DNA from: Saprospiraceae bacterium UBA7328
Lineage (GTDB): Bacteria; Bacteroidota; Bacteroidia; Chitinophagales; Saprospiraceae
Assembly (NCBI GenBank): GCA_002471345.1
Contig: DKPS01000135.1
Span: 11,196 to 22,903, forward strand
Direction of reading: 5' to 3'
Length of the DNA: 11,708 nucleotides
In this document: positions 5,621 to 11,708 of the stretch, one piece after another
How positions within the stretch are numbered: position 1 is the first letter of the stretch
How the letters are laid out: every line of letters begins with the position of its first letter
Program-made: the position numbers and the translations under genes
Notes under the pieces: model-generated
The model's database searches: none
What the model was told of the DNA's origin: nothing
Seen by the model: the letters and a program-made list of their open reading frames with translations, nothing else

Positions 5621-7918
5621 TCACCTTTTTACTATTTTTACTTTGATAGACTTAGAAATAGGAGTTCTACTTTCATCAGCATATTCATCAATAGGAACTA
5701 GCACATTTGTTTCAGGAAAATACGCCGCAAGATTACCTTTAGGAATGTCATATTCTATGACATGAAATAGTTCAGCTTTTCTTTCTATTCCTTGATAATG
5801 ACTGGTAATATCTACAAAATCCAAATGATCTAATTGATTCCTATCCATATCAGATTTATTCATAAAAAGTACCCTTCTTTCATTACGTATGCCCCTATAA
5901 CGGTCATCCAGGCCATAAATAGTCGTATTGAATTGATCATGAGATCGGATGGTCATAAGCAAGAATTCATTAGATTCAGTCCTGTGCTCGGGTAGGGGAC
6001 AAATTGAAAATCGAGCCTTTCCATCCGGCATATTGCTGAAGTCACCTTCTCGAGCATTATTAGGAAGATAAAAACCATTTTTAGACTCAATAGTTTTCTT
6101 ATTATACTGATCAAAACCGCTGACTATTTCTTCTATTTTATTCCTGATCTGATTATAATCATCAGCATATGTGTTCCATGGAATTTGGGTTTTTTTCCCA
6201 AGTACTGCTGAAGCTAATCCACAAATGATTTCTGGTTCACTCAGAAGTTGAGCAGATGCTGGATCTAACACGCCAGAAGAAGCATGCACTTTTCCCATAC
6301 TGTTTTCAACAGTTACAAAGCGTTTTTTTCCATTTTTAACATCTAGCTCTGACCTTCCTAAAGTAGGAAGAATGATAGACGTCTTTCCTGCACAAGTATG
6401 AGTCCTATTCAGTTTGGTACTTACGCTTACAGTCAGGTTGGTATTCTGTAGAGCCGAGGAAGTATAATTGGTATCTGATGCAGCAGAAACAAAATTTCCT
6501 CCAAGGGAAACAAACACTTTTGCTTTACCCTCATGCATGGCTTTGATACATCCTACAGTATCTAAACCTGCATGAACAGGTGGATTAATATCAAAAGTTC
6601 TTTTCAGTTTATCATTCAATAAGCTACTCGGCTTTGTCATGATTCCTACAGTCCGGTCACCTTGGACATTGCTGTGGCCTCGTACAGGGCAAGTCCCAGA
6701 CCCGTCCTTTCCAATGCTACCTTTGAGTAAAAGGAGATTTACGACTTCTCTAATATTATCTACAGCATTTTTATGTTGGGTAAGTCCCATTGCCCAGCAG
6801 ATGATGATTTTCTTTTTTGGAGCAATAATCTTTACTGCTTTTAGGAAATCTTGAAAGGATATTCCTGCCCGCTCTAGTAAATCTGCTGTTTCGTACTTTT
6901 CTAAATCTTTCTTGAGGGTATCATAACCCACAGTCTTTTCGCTAATGAATTTATGATCTAGAATATTATTTTTTTCAACATCAAGATGGATTAATTCCTT
7001 TGATATTGCTTTTAGCAAAGCAACGTCTTGATTGATTTTTACAGGTAGGTGCAAATCAGCAAGTGAGGTGCCTCTTTTAAGATAATCCATGGGTTTCTGT
7101 GGATTCACAAACCTTTTGAGACCTGCTTCATTAAGTGGATTGATACTTATAATTCTTCCTCCATTCTTCTTGCAATCAGCAAGGGCACTCAACATACGTG
7201 GATGATTAGTGCCAGGATTTTGTCCAATCACGATGATGACTTCTGCTTTCTCAAAATCATTTAGAGTTACAGATCCTTTACCAATTCCTACTGTTTCTTT
7301 GAGGGCATAGCCACTGGATTCATGACACATGTTAGAGCAGTCTGGTAAGTTATTAGTGCCCAATGCTCTAGCAAATAGTGCATATAAGAATGCGGCCTCA
7401 TTACTAGACCTCCCTGAAGTATAAAAAACGGCCTCATTGGGATCAGAAAGCGCATTTATTTCTTTTGCTATGGTTTCATAGGCTGTATCCCAACTTATTG
7501 GTTCATAGTAATCAGAATTCGGTTTTAGAATCATGGGTTGAGTCAGTCTGCCAGCTTTACCCAATTGATAATCAGTCCATTCAGAAAGTTCTGATACACT
7601 ATAATTGGTAAAAAAGTCTACATCTACTTTTGATAATGTGGCCTCTTCAGCCAAGGCTTTAGCTCCATTTTCGCAATATTCTCCTAGGACTGATCTTTTA
7701 TCATCAGGATCTGGCCATGCACATCCAGGACAGTCAATCCCATGCTTTTGATTGAGTTTATTTAAGGCCTTAAATGCCCTCAGCGCTCCCATTTGTTGAG
7801 TAGTATGTTCTACTGCTTTTTGTATGCCAGCTATTCCAGCAGCATAATTAGGAGGTTTATTGGTTTCTATGCCAGTGAGTCTGATTGCACCAATTGGATT
7901 GATTTTCTTTCTTGCCAT
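5621..7918 (-). CDS. FdhF/YdeP-family molybdopterin-dependent oxidoreductase
   Basis: A 765-residue cytoplasmic enzyme (no Tat or Sec signal) of the formate-dehydrogenase-like alpha subunit group. Near the N-terminus DCPGCAWPDPDDK (62-74) with Cys63, Cys66 and later Cys82 is the YdeP-type signature; this differs from the C-x2-C-x3-C spacing of true formate dehydrogenases, so an iron-sulfur cluster is uncertain. LPDCSNMCHESSG (191-203) puts Cys198-His199 where formate dehydrogenases have the Sec/Cys-His molybdenum ligand pair. IGQNPGTNHPRML (231-243), GSGTCPVRGHSNVQGDR (406-422) and TIRSHDQFNTTIYGLDDRYR (656-675) are cofactor-binding segments. Full length, no breaks. E. coli YdeP is linked to acid resistance, but the substrate of the family is not settled and I do not assign one. 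No fdhD or cofactor-synthesis gene is nearby. It precedes the aminotransferase gene by 42 bases. Confidence 0.88.
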   Translation of the reverse strand: MARKKINPIGAIRLTGIETNKPPNYAAGIAGIQKAVEHTTQQMGALRAFKALNKLNQKHGIDCPGCAWPDPDDKRSVLGEYCENGAKALAEEATLSKVDVDFFTNYSVSELSEWTDYQLGKAGRLTQPMILKPNSDYYEPISWDTAYETIAKEINALSDPNEAVFYTSGRSSNEAAFLYALFARALGTNNLPDCSNMCHESSGYALKETVGIGKGSVTLNDFEKAEVIIVIGQNPGTNHPRMLSALADCKKNGGRIISINPLNEAGLKRFVNPQKPMDYLKRGTSLADLHLPVKINQDVALLKAISKELIHLDVEKNNILDHKFISEKTVGYDTLKKDLEKYETADLLERAGISFQDFLKAVKIIAPKKKIIICWAMGLTQHKNAVDNIREVVNLLLLKGSIGKDGSGTCPVRGHSNVQGDRTVGIMTKPSSLLNDKLKRTFDINPPVHAGLDTVGCIKAMHEGKAKVFVSLGGNFVSAASDTNYTSSALQNTNLTVSVSTKLNRTHTCAGKTSIILPTLGRSELDVKNGKKRFVTVENSMGKVHASSGVLDPASAQLLSEPEIICGLASAVLGKKTQIPWNTYADDYNQIRNKIEEIVSGFDQYNKKTIESKNGFYLPNNAREGDFSNMPDGKARFSICPLPEHRTESNEFLLMTIRSHDQFNTTIYGLDDRYRGIRNERRVLFMNKSDMDRNQLDHLDFVDITSHYQGIERKAELFHVIEYDIPKGNLAAYFPETNVLVPIDEYADESRTPISKSIKVKIVKR

Positions 7919-7952
7919 AGATTGATTTCTCTACTCTAAATGTAATGAATGT

Positions 7953-7983
7953 CAAAGAATAAATGACTTTGAATCATGGACAA
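7953..7983 (-). promoter_or_regulatory. Possible promoter of the molybdopterin oxidoreductase gene
   Basis: On the minus strand TTG (7983-7981) is followed after 19 bases by TATTCTTTG (7961-7953). This resembles the Bacteroidota -33 TTTG / -7 TAnnTTTG pattern with one extra base in the -7 box. It would place transcription start about 28 bases before the ATG at 7918. It is a pattern match only. Confidence 0.3.
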
Positions 7984-8025
7984 TAAATGCAAAAAGTAGG
8001 ATTAGAAATGTATTGAAAGTAGAAA

Positions 8026-8844
8026 TTAATAAGTCATTCTTTTCCCAAAACCAAGTGCTACAACTCCAACTATCATAAGTACAAGACTCAAGGAAACCAA
8101 TCCCCATTGACTCATTGTAGGGACGAGATTGCAGTGCTGGAAGACAATAGTTACGTCCTCTGTGGTGGCTATTGGGGGCGTAGCATTATTTCTTTTGAGC
8201 TGAAAAGTAGAGGTAGTAGTGCCGGGAATAGAAGTGAAAATTCCCGAAATCATATCTAAACTTCCTCCTGTACCATTTATTCTGGCCCAACTATCACCTA
8301 GGACTGAAGGTCCCATAGTGAGATAAGTGTTTAAATCAATTATTTGACTTTGTGTATTACAAAATGTTGGTAAAGCAGGAGCTGGAACAACAGCAAATTT
8401 TAACTCGGCAGTTATATTTTTAAACCCATCTACAACTGCGTAATACCGTTCGTCACTTTTAGCTTGCAAAAGAGCTTTAGCACCTGTTCCATTCATCCAA
8501 AGTATAGCAGAAGATGCATCCTGTGGGTCAGTTAAAATAAATATGTCTACTTCTAAATCTGGAGTTCTACTATGTCCTTCTATATACAAATGATAGTCGC
8601 CATCCATTTGAGGCAATGCATAAATCATCTCCTCGGCTTCGAATGAGTATTCTGACCTGACAGGATCGTTCTTTAGATTGTCTATGCCGCCATTGTTTTT
8701 CAGTGTGATGTATTTATCACCTGAATCTATAGGAGCGTTCATTTTGAGCTGTATGTCAGAAAGGCTGATCATGTTTGGCAGAGACTGAGCAAGGGAACTA
8801 TACCATGTGAAAAGTATGAAGAGAATGGAGATAAATGTTTTCAT
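8026..8844 (-). CDS. Secreted protein with IPTL-CTERM-like C-terminal sorting signal
   Basis: I chose the ATG at 8844 because it gives a clean signal peptide (MKTFISILFILFTWYSSLAQ, residues 1-20); the frame stays open to an ATG at 8895, which would add 17 residues unlike a signal sequence. The protein has 272 residues from 8844. The C-terminus is tripartite: VPTMSQWG (241-248), a hydrophobic helix (249-265) and a basic tail (GKRMTY, 267-272). This matches the IPTL-CTERM class (I-P-T-L-S-x-W-G), which is known as a substrate signal for exosortase H. The rest is unassigned: beta-rich, with Cys162 and Cys238 (FCNT and QHCN) flanking a probable immunoglobulin-like or similar domain. No exosortase gene is in the window. 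It sits 107 bases before the oxidoreductase gene on the same strand, probably a separate unit. Confidence 0.75.
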   Translation of the reverse strand: MKTFISILFILFTWYSSLAQSLPNMISLSDIQLKMNAPIDSGDKYITLKNNGGIDNLKNDPVRSEYSFEAEEMIYALPQMDGDYHLYIEGHSRTPDLEVDIFILTDPQDASSAILWMNGTGAKALLQAKSDERYYAVVDGFKNITAELKFAVVPAPALPTFCNTQSQIIDLNTYLTMGPSVLGDSWARINGTGGSLDMISGIFTSIPGTTTSTFQLKRNNATPPIATTEDVTIVFQHCNLVPTMSQWGLVSLSLVLMIVGVVALGFGKRMTY

Positions 8845-8990
8845 AAGGTTTTGATCTTTTTCCTTAAGGCAAATGATTTCGTACAGGTAAAGCAAGAACT
8901 GCGCCTTAAAGATAATGATCGTTTTAACATCTAATCATTTTACTTAGGGGGCGAATAGTGTATGCATTTGTATCTTTTTCATATAGATAA

Positions 8991-9806
8991 TTAATGCATT
9001 TTTGTCTTTTTACTTTCCTCTTTTTTTTGCCATAATATGTAAACTAGAATTATACCATAAAGGAAGTTTGAAATTGAAACTTCGACTCCATGTGCAATTC
9101 TTATATTCTGTGGCATTAGTTCATTAGGCGGTAACAAAGGACTAATACCGCCGAGAATAGAGAAAATTAAACCAACAAGTACGGCACTTTTGATAAAATT
9201 AGTATTAGTAGTGCGTAGAATCAGGAACGCTACAGCGATAAAAAGTAATGCTCTTACAAATACTTGGGTTTGAATCATAATACTAATTGAAGGAAGTTTC
9301 CCATCATAAAACTCTATGAGTTGTGGATAGACAAATTGAAGCGTAAAACCGGCTAGGATGTATAAAAATAAATACACGATATCAGCCAGTATAATTCTCC
9401 ATAGCCAACTCAAAACAGATCGATGAACATGACTGATATTAAATAAATATTGACGAGAATTTTTATATAAAAGGATATAGATAGGAGAAAAGATAGCTGC
9501 AGTGATAAAACCACTGATTATTTGGTTAGTTGTCTGTGGTCGATCAGTTACATTAAATATCCATGCTTCGATTAGAATATTAAAATGTCCGATAATGAAG
9601 TAGATAATGAATACCGAAATGCATAGACTAAATTTCTTGAGATTAGACACAAGAATATAGTACCCTAGAATAGACGCCACCAAAAAATTAGCAGGAATTG
9701 CCCATAAATAATACATCATACTCTTGCTCATTCCTTGTATGATGAAAGAAATCAATATCAAAAGAAATGCTCCAAGTAGCGAATTGAATAGAATCTTTGA
9801 TTTCAT
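8991..9806 (-). CDS. PadR-linked integral membrane protein, unknown function
   Basis: A 271-residue protein with about eight hydrophobic helices (near residues 5-24, 32-53, 59-82, 95-114, 134-158, 180-198, 205-226 and 243-259) and a lysine-rich tail KKEESKKTK that should be cytoplasmic. I recognise no transporter or enzyme motif. A conserved-looking stretch, NIRIAHGVEVSISNFLYG (234-251), leads into the last helix. The ATG is one base after the TAA of the PadR gene (TAAAATG), so the two are almost certainly co-transcribed and the protein is probably controlled by that regulator. PadR operons often pair the repressor with a membrane protein or exporter whose inducer is a toxic small molecule; whether that holds here is inference. 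Confidence 0.7.
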   Translation of the reverse strand: MKSKILFNSLLGAFLLILISFIIQGMSKSMMYYLWAIPANFLVASILGYYILVSNLKKFSLCISVFIIYFIIGHFNILIEAWIFNVTDRPQTTNQIISGFITAAIFSPIYILLYKNSRQYLFNISHVHRSVLSWLWRIILADIVYLFLYILAGFTLQFVYPQLIEFYDGKLPSISIMIQTQVFVRALLFIAVAFLILRTTNTNFIKSAVLVGLIFSILGGISPLLPPNELMPQNIRIAHGVEVSISNFLYGIILVYILWQKKEESKKTKMH

Positions 9807-9807
9807 T

Positions 9808-10359
9808 TTAAGTCATTTTTTTAATTACTAACAATGTTTTTTTACACCATTTCAAAGTCGCCTTATATGATTCAATCCCATGTTCAAATGAAAGTCTACC
9901 GTGAAGAGGCATTTGCAAGTTTTCTGCCTTGTGATAATCCAGAAGTTGTTTAATGTATATTGTCAATAGGTCGTGAAATGATTCTAAAAAAACAAGTTTT
10001 TGTTTTTGACTTGAATACTTATCCATAAAAGCAAACCGTAGAATTATCTCTTCTCTTTTTCGTGAAACATCTATCATTTCCAAAGGTCGTACAAGCCAAT
10101 TTTGCAATAATTCTTTTCCTTTAATAGTTATGTGAAATTTGTTTTTGTTGTCAGTTTTTGAAGTAAGGTTTTCTACTAACATTAACTTTTGCATTCTTTT
10201 CAAGGCTGGGTAAATAGTTCCAGGACTTGTACCAAAATTGCCCATTTCAGTCGTCTCGAATATTTTGCGAATGCCATAACCAGAGAGGGGTTGATGAGAG
10301 ACTAATCCAAGTATTGCAAAGTCTAATGATGTCGGTTTTTTTGGAGTTGTTTTTTTCAT
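9808..10359 (-). CDS. PadR-family transcriptional repressor
   Basis: A 183-residue DNA-binding protein with the PadR plan. The N-terminal winged helix-turn-helix spans about 12-90: FAILGLVSHQPLSGYGIRKI (14-33), the recognition segment SPGTIYPALKRMQKLMLV (45-62) and the wing NKNKFHITIKGKELL (71-85). A C-terminal helical dimerisation domain (about 100-183) follows, as in the longer PadR subclass. Family members repress promoters until a phenolic or drug-like ligand binds; the ligand here is unknown. The start at 10359 lies just downstream of two near-palindromic 15-mers embedded in its own promoter, which points to autoregulation. It is the first gene of a two-gene unit with the membrane protein at 9806-8991. 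Confidence 0.9.
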   Translation of the reverse strand: MKKTTPKKPTSLDFAILGLVSHQPLSGYGIRKIFETTEMGNFGTSPGTIYPALKRMQKLMLVENLTSKTDNKNKFHITIKGKELLQNWLVRPLEMIDVSRKREEIILRFAFMDKYSSQKQKLVFLESFHDLLTIYIKQLLDYHKAENLQMPLHGRLSFEHGIESYKATLKWCKKTLLVIKKMT

Positions 10360-10364
10360 AGTAT

Positions 10365-10402
10365 AGTACGAAACGTATTACTAATATAGTATGATTCGTA
10401 CT
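10365..10402. promoter_or_regulatory. Putative PadR operator: two near-palindromic 15-mers forming a larger inverted repeat
   Basis: AGTACGAAACGTATT (10365-10379) and AGTATGATTCGTACT (10388-10402) are each nearly self-complementary and fit AGTAYGAWWCGTAYT, with starts 23 bases apart. The outer arms AGTACGAA (10365-10372) and TTCGTACT (10395-10402) are perfect 8-base inverted repeats. The distal site lies between the -33 and -7 boxes and the proximal one lies around the expected transcription start, so a bound dimer pair would block the promoter. Confidence 0.55.
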
Positions 10403-10412
10403 AAAATACAAA
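10381..10412 (-). promoter_or_regulatory. Bacteroidota-type promoter of the padR-membrane protein unit
   Basis: On the minus strand TTTG (10412-10409) is followed after 20 bases by TATATTAG (10388-10381), a one-mismatch fit to the -7 consensus TAnnTTTG. The spacing fits the known -33/-7 architecture. Transcription would start close to 10374, leaving a short leader before the ATG at 10359. Confidence 0.5.
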
Positions 10413-10691
10413 ATTCACCTAAAATATAATTTGGTTCTCAATCTTGGTGACTTTTAGTTTTGACCTAATGGTATTTATTTGAACTGAGTATTTGTAATTA
10501 TTGAAGCTTTCCAGTTTATAAATGTAGAATCAGCATTCTAGATTCACTCTATACATTATCTCTAAAATCTCATAACATCAAACTAATGACTTTTTAAGAC
10601 CGTAGATTAGTCTGTTATATTTATATAAAATGTTAATAAACAGAATTTTAAATATTATGTATTATGCTTATATGATTATAAGGTATGCCTA
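10413..10691. other. Very AT-rich divergent intergenic region, no gene seen
   Basis: Together with the operator it makes up the 332-base gap between the divergent padR and barrel-protein genes. I see no reading frame or RNA gene. It contains a perfect inverted repeat at 10667-10682 and a TATATTTA (10616-10623) that fits a -7 box with one mismatch but has no clear -33 partner. Confidence 0.4.
10667..10682. repeat. Inverted repeat CTTATA-TGAT-TATAAG upstream of the barrel gene
   Basis: A perfect 6-base inverted repeat with a 4-base centre ends nine bases before the ATG at 10692. It could be an operator or a weak mRNA hairpin near the start; in such AT-rich DNA chance is a real possibility. Confidence 0.3.
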
Positions 10692-11438
10692 ATGTTCCGC
10701 TTCGCATATCTATTTTTGTTCTTTTTCACTCAATCTCTTTCTGCACAGATTATAATAGCAGAGCATCGACATATTCATTCTGACTCTAGTGGAATTGAAG
10801 GGTCTATAAGTCTCAATTTGTCTATTCAAAAGACAACTAAAAATTTAGTGTCCATATCGAATGGTGGCCGTTTGACTTATTTTTGGCCGAAACAGAGAAT
10901 CATGCTTTTTGGCCAATACTCTTTAGTAAAAGGCGAGGGAGAAAGTTTTTCTAATAATGGTTTTGCTCATTTGAGATATAATAAAGACTTATCAGAAAAA
11001 ATTGAACTAGAAATATTTACACAATCACAGTTTAACAAATTGACTCGTATAAGTCAGCGATGGTTGAATGGAATCGGTGCTAGATTTCGACTTACAGAAT
11101 ATGAAGATGCACAGTTCCATTTTGGCATTGCTTATATGAATGAATATGAGAAAATTATTGATGAAACCGATAATCTTAGTGCCAATCGACTCAACTCATA
11201 TTTTTCATTTAATCTTGATCCATATGATGATGTGAGTTACAAAAGTATCACCTATTTCCAACCAAGAATTACAAATTGGAGTGATTTCAGAGTTCTTAAT
11301 CAGAATGAACTAACATTAGTTGTAAACGAAAATATTGAAGTCAACATTAGATTTTTAATTATTCATGATTCTGCAACCCCTGAAGGAATTCCAAATTTAA
11401 CATATAACCTCTTGAATGGTTTGGATTACAAGTTTTGA
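10692..11438 (+). CDS. DUF481-like outer-membrane beta-barrel protein
   Basis: A 248-residue protein with a signal peptide (residues 1-19, FAYLFLFFFTQSLSAQ) and no internal hydrophobic helix. The mature part is a series of alternating polar/apolar amphipathic strands, ending in Phe (GLDYKF) as outer-membrane barrels do. The order of strands (NNGFAHLRYNKDLSEKIELE, then EIFTQSQFNKLTRISQRWLN, GIGARFRL, then FHFGIAYMNEYEK) resembles DUF481/YdiY proteins, whose molecular role is not established. Its gene stands alone: divergent from padR, convergent with the GH10 gene. A strong hairpin follows 12 bases after the TGA. The barrel call is solid; the DUF481 assignment is from pattern recognition. Confidence 0.7.
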   Translation: MFRFAYLFLFFFTQSLSAQIIIAEHRHIHSDSSGIEGSISLNLSIQKTTKNLVSISNGGRLTYFWPKQRIMLFGQYSLVKGEGESFSNNGFAHLRYNKDLSEKIELEIFTQSQFNKLTRISQRWLNGIGARFRLTEYEDAQFHFGIAYMNEYEKIIDETDNLSANRLNSYFSFNLDPYDDVSYKSITYFQPRITNWSDFRVLNQNELTLVVNENIEVNIRFLIIHDSATPEGIPNLTYNLLNGLDYKF

Positions 11439-11450
11439 CTTTCTAGTACA

Positions 11451-11474
11451 CTAGTCCATGTGTAATTGGACTAG
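11451..11474. terminator. Hairpin between convergent genes, likely bidirectional terminator
   Basis: CTAGTCCA (11451-11458) and TGGACTAG (11467-11474) form a perfect 8-pair stem with an 8-base loop, midway between the stops of the barrel gene (11438) and the GH10 gene (11522). No T-run follows in either direction. Confidence 0.5.
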
Positions 11475-11477
11475 ACA

Positions 11478-11494
11478 CAAATATTAAATATTTG
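11478..11494. repeat. Palindrome CAAATATT-A-AATATTTG beside the terminator hairpin
   Basis: A perfect 8-base inverted repeat around a single A, three bases after the terminator-like stem. It may add to termination of the minus-strand GH10 gene, as it is the first inverted repeat reached after its TAG. Confidence 0.4.
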
Positions 11495-11521
11495 CCCTAC
11501 TTAGTTTTCTACAAGATTGTT

Positions 11522-11707
11522 CTATAGTTGTGGCTGCCCGTTAAGTGCTGTCCATATACCAATATAAGCAGGTTTTCGAGTCATCTCTTCATCAAAGATA
11601 TTTGGACTATTAGGACTTTTCCATTTGAAGGGAGGTATGGCATCTATCCAGTTGCTTTTATCCGTGAGGCCCCATAATGTTACCCCTTTGCAAGCTGGAT
11701 CATCTAT
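11522..11707 (-). CDS. GH10 endo-1,4-beta-xylanase-like enzyme, C-terminal fragment
   Basis: The minus-strand frame enters from the right edge and ends at TAG (11524-11522); 61 residues are visible. They read IDDPACKGVTLWGLTDKSNW, then IDAIPPFKWK, then NIFDEEMTRKPAYIGIWTAL. The G-V-T-L-W-G-L-T-D-K-x-x-W segment is the conserved last-strand motif of GH10 xylanases, and F-D-x-x-x-x-x-K-P-A-Y shortly before the end is also typical. The catalytic glutamates lie outside the window. There is no type IX secretion domain or added module after the catalytic fold, so the visible end is simply the end of the barrel. The role would be hydrolysis of plant or algal xylan, with the cell location not visible here. 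This is a real gene that ends in TAG, which matters for reading the TAG codons at 1135 and 1249. Confidence 0.75.
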   Translation of the reverse strand: MDDPACKGVTLWGLTDKSNWIDAIPPFKWKSPNSPNIFDEEMTRKPAYIGIWTALNGQPQL

Positions 11708-11708
11708 G

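Noticed and set aside
6639..6854. A 71-residue plus-strand frame inside the oxidoreductase gene
   Set aside because: It is antisense to conserved cofactor-binding segments (near residues 355-427 of that enzyme) and is a shadow.
5621..7918. True formate dehydrogenase (fdhF)
   Set aside because: The CPGCAWPDP signature, altered cysteine spacing, and lack of partner subunits or fdhD nearby place it in the YdeP-like group, whose substrate is not established.
8845..8895. N-terminal extension of the IPTL-CTERM protein to the ATG at 8895
   Set aside because: The extra 17 residues would precede and spoil a complete signal peptide that begins at the ATG at 8844.

Overview
This window looks like chromosomal DNA from a Bacteroidota bacterium, probably a marine Cytophagia-type lineage. 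The reasons are its AT-rich composition, starts preceded by A-rich stretches rather than Shine-Dalgarno boxes, signal peptides ending in '..SQ' or '..AQ', tandem 'N-x-F-I-G-x-x-A-G' surface proteins, a PadR gene with a Bacteroidota-type promoter, and an IPTL-CTERM protein. The genus is inference. No rRNA, tRNA, CRISPR array, transposase or phage structural gene was seen.

Layout, left to right. (1) Bases 1-4122, plus strand: three consecutive genes for secreted or surface fibre-like proteins that end in an S74 (endosialidase-type) intramolecular chaperone domain or a derivative of it. The first is cut by the left edge and has a canonical S74 domain behind a regular 10-residue repeat. The second is one reading frame broken by two in-frame TAG codons. 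The third is an intact paralogue of the second. In the second and third the S74 self-cleavage motif has eroded. (2) Bases 4123-4480: a convergent intergenic region with hairpins. (3) Bases 7918-4481, minus strand: an FdhF/YdeP-family molybdopterin oxidoreductase followed 42 bases later by a histidinol-phosphate-type aminotransferase, probably one transcript. (4) Bases 8844-8026, minus: a secreted protein with a C-terminal IPTL-CTERM-like sorting signal. (5) Bases 10359-8991, minus: a PadR repressor gene and an eight-helix membrane protein one base apart, with a promoter that carries two near-palindromic 15-mers and so looks autoregulated. (6) Bases 10692-11438, plus: a DUF481-like outer-membrane beta-barrel protein. 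(7) Bases 11707-11522, minus: the C-terminal end of a GH10 xylanase-like enzyme, cut by the right edge and convergent with the barrel gene across a strong hairpin.

The window reads as ordinary accessory chromosome rich in cell-surface functions, not one integrated system. The parts most worth attention are the amber-interrupted fibre gene beside an intact copy, the loss of the S74 cleavage residues, the heptamer repeat at the left edge inside a coding frame, the PadR operator/promoter, and the sorting-signal protein with no sortase in view.
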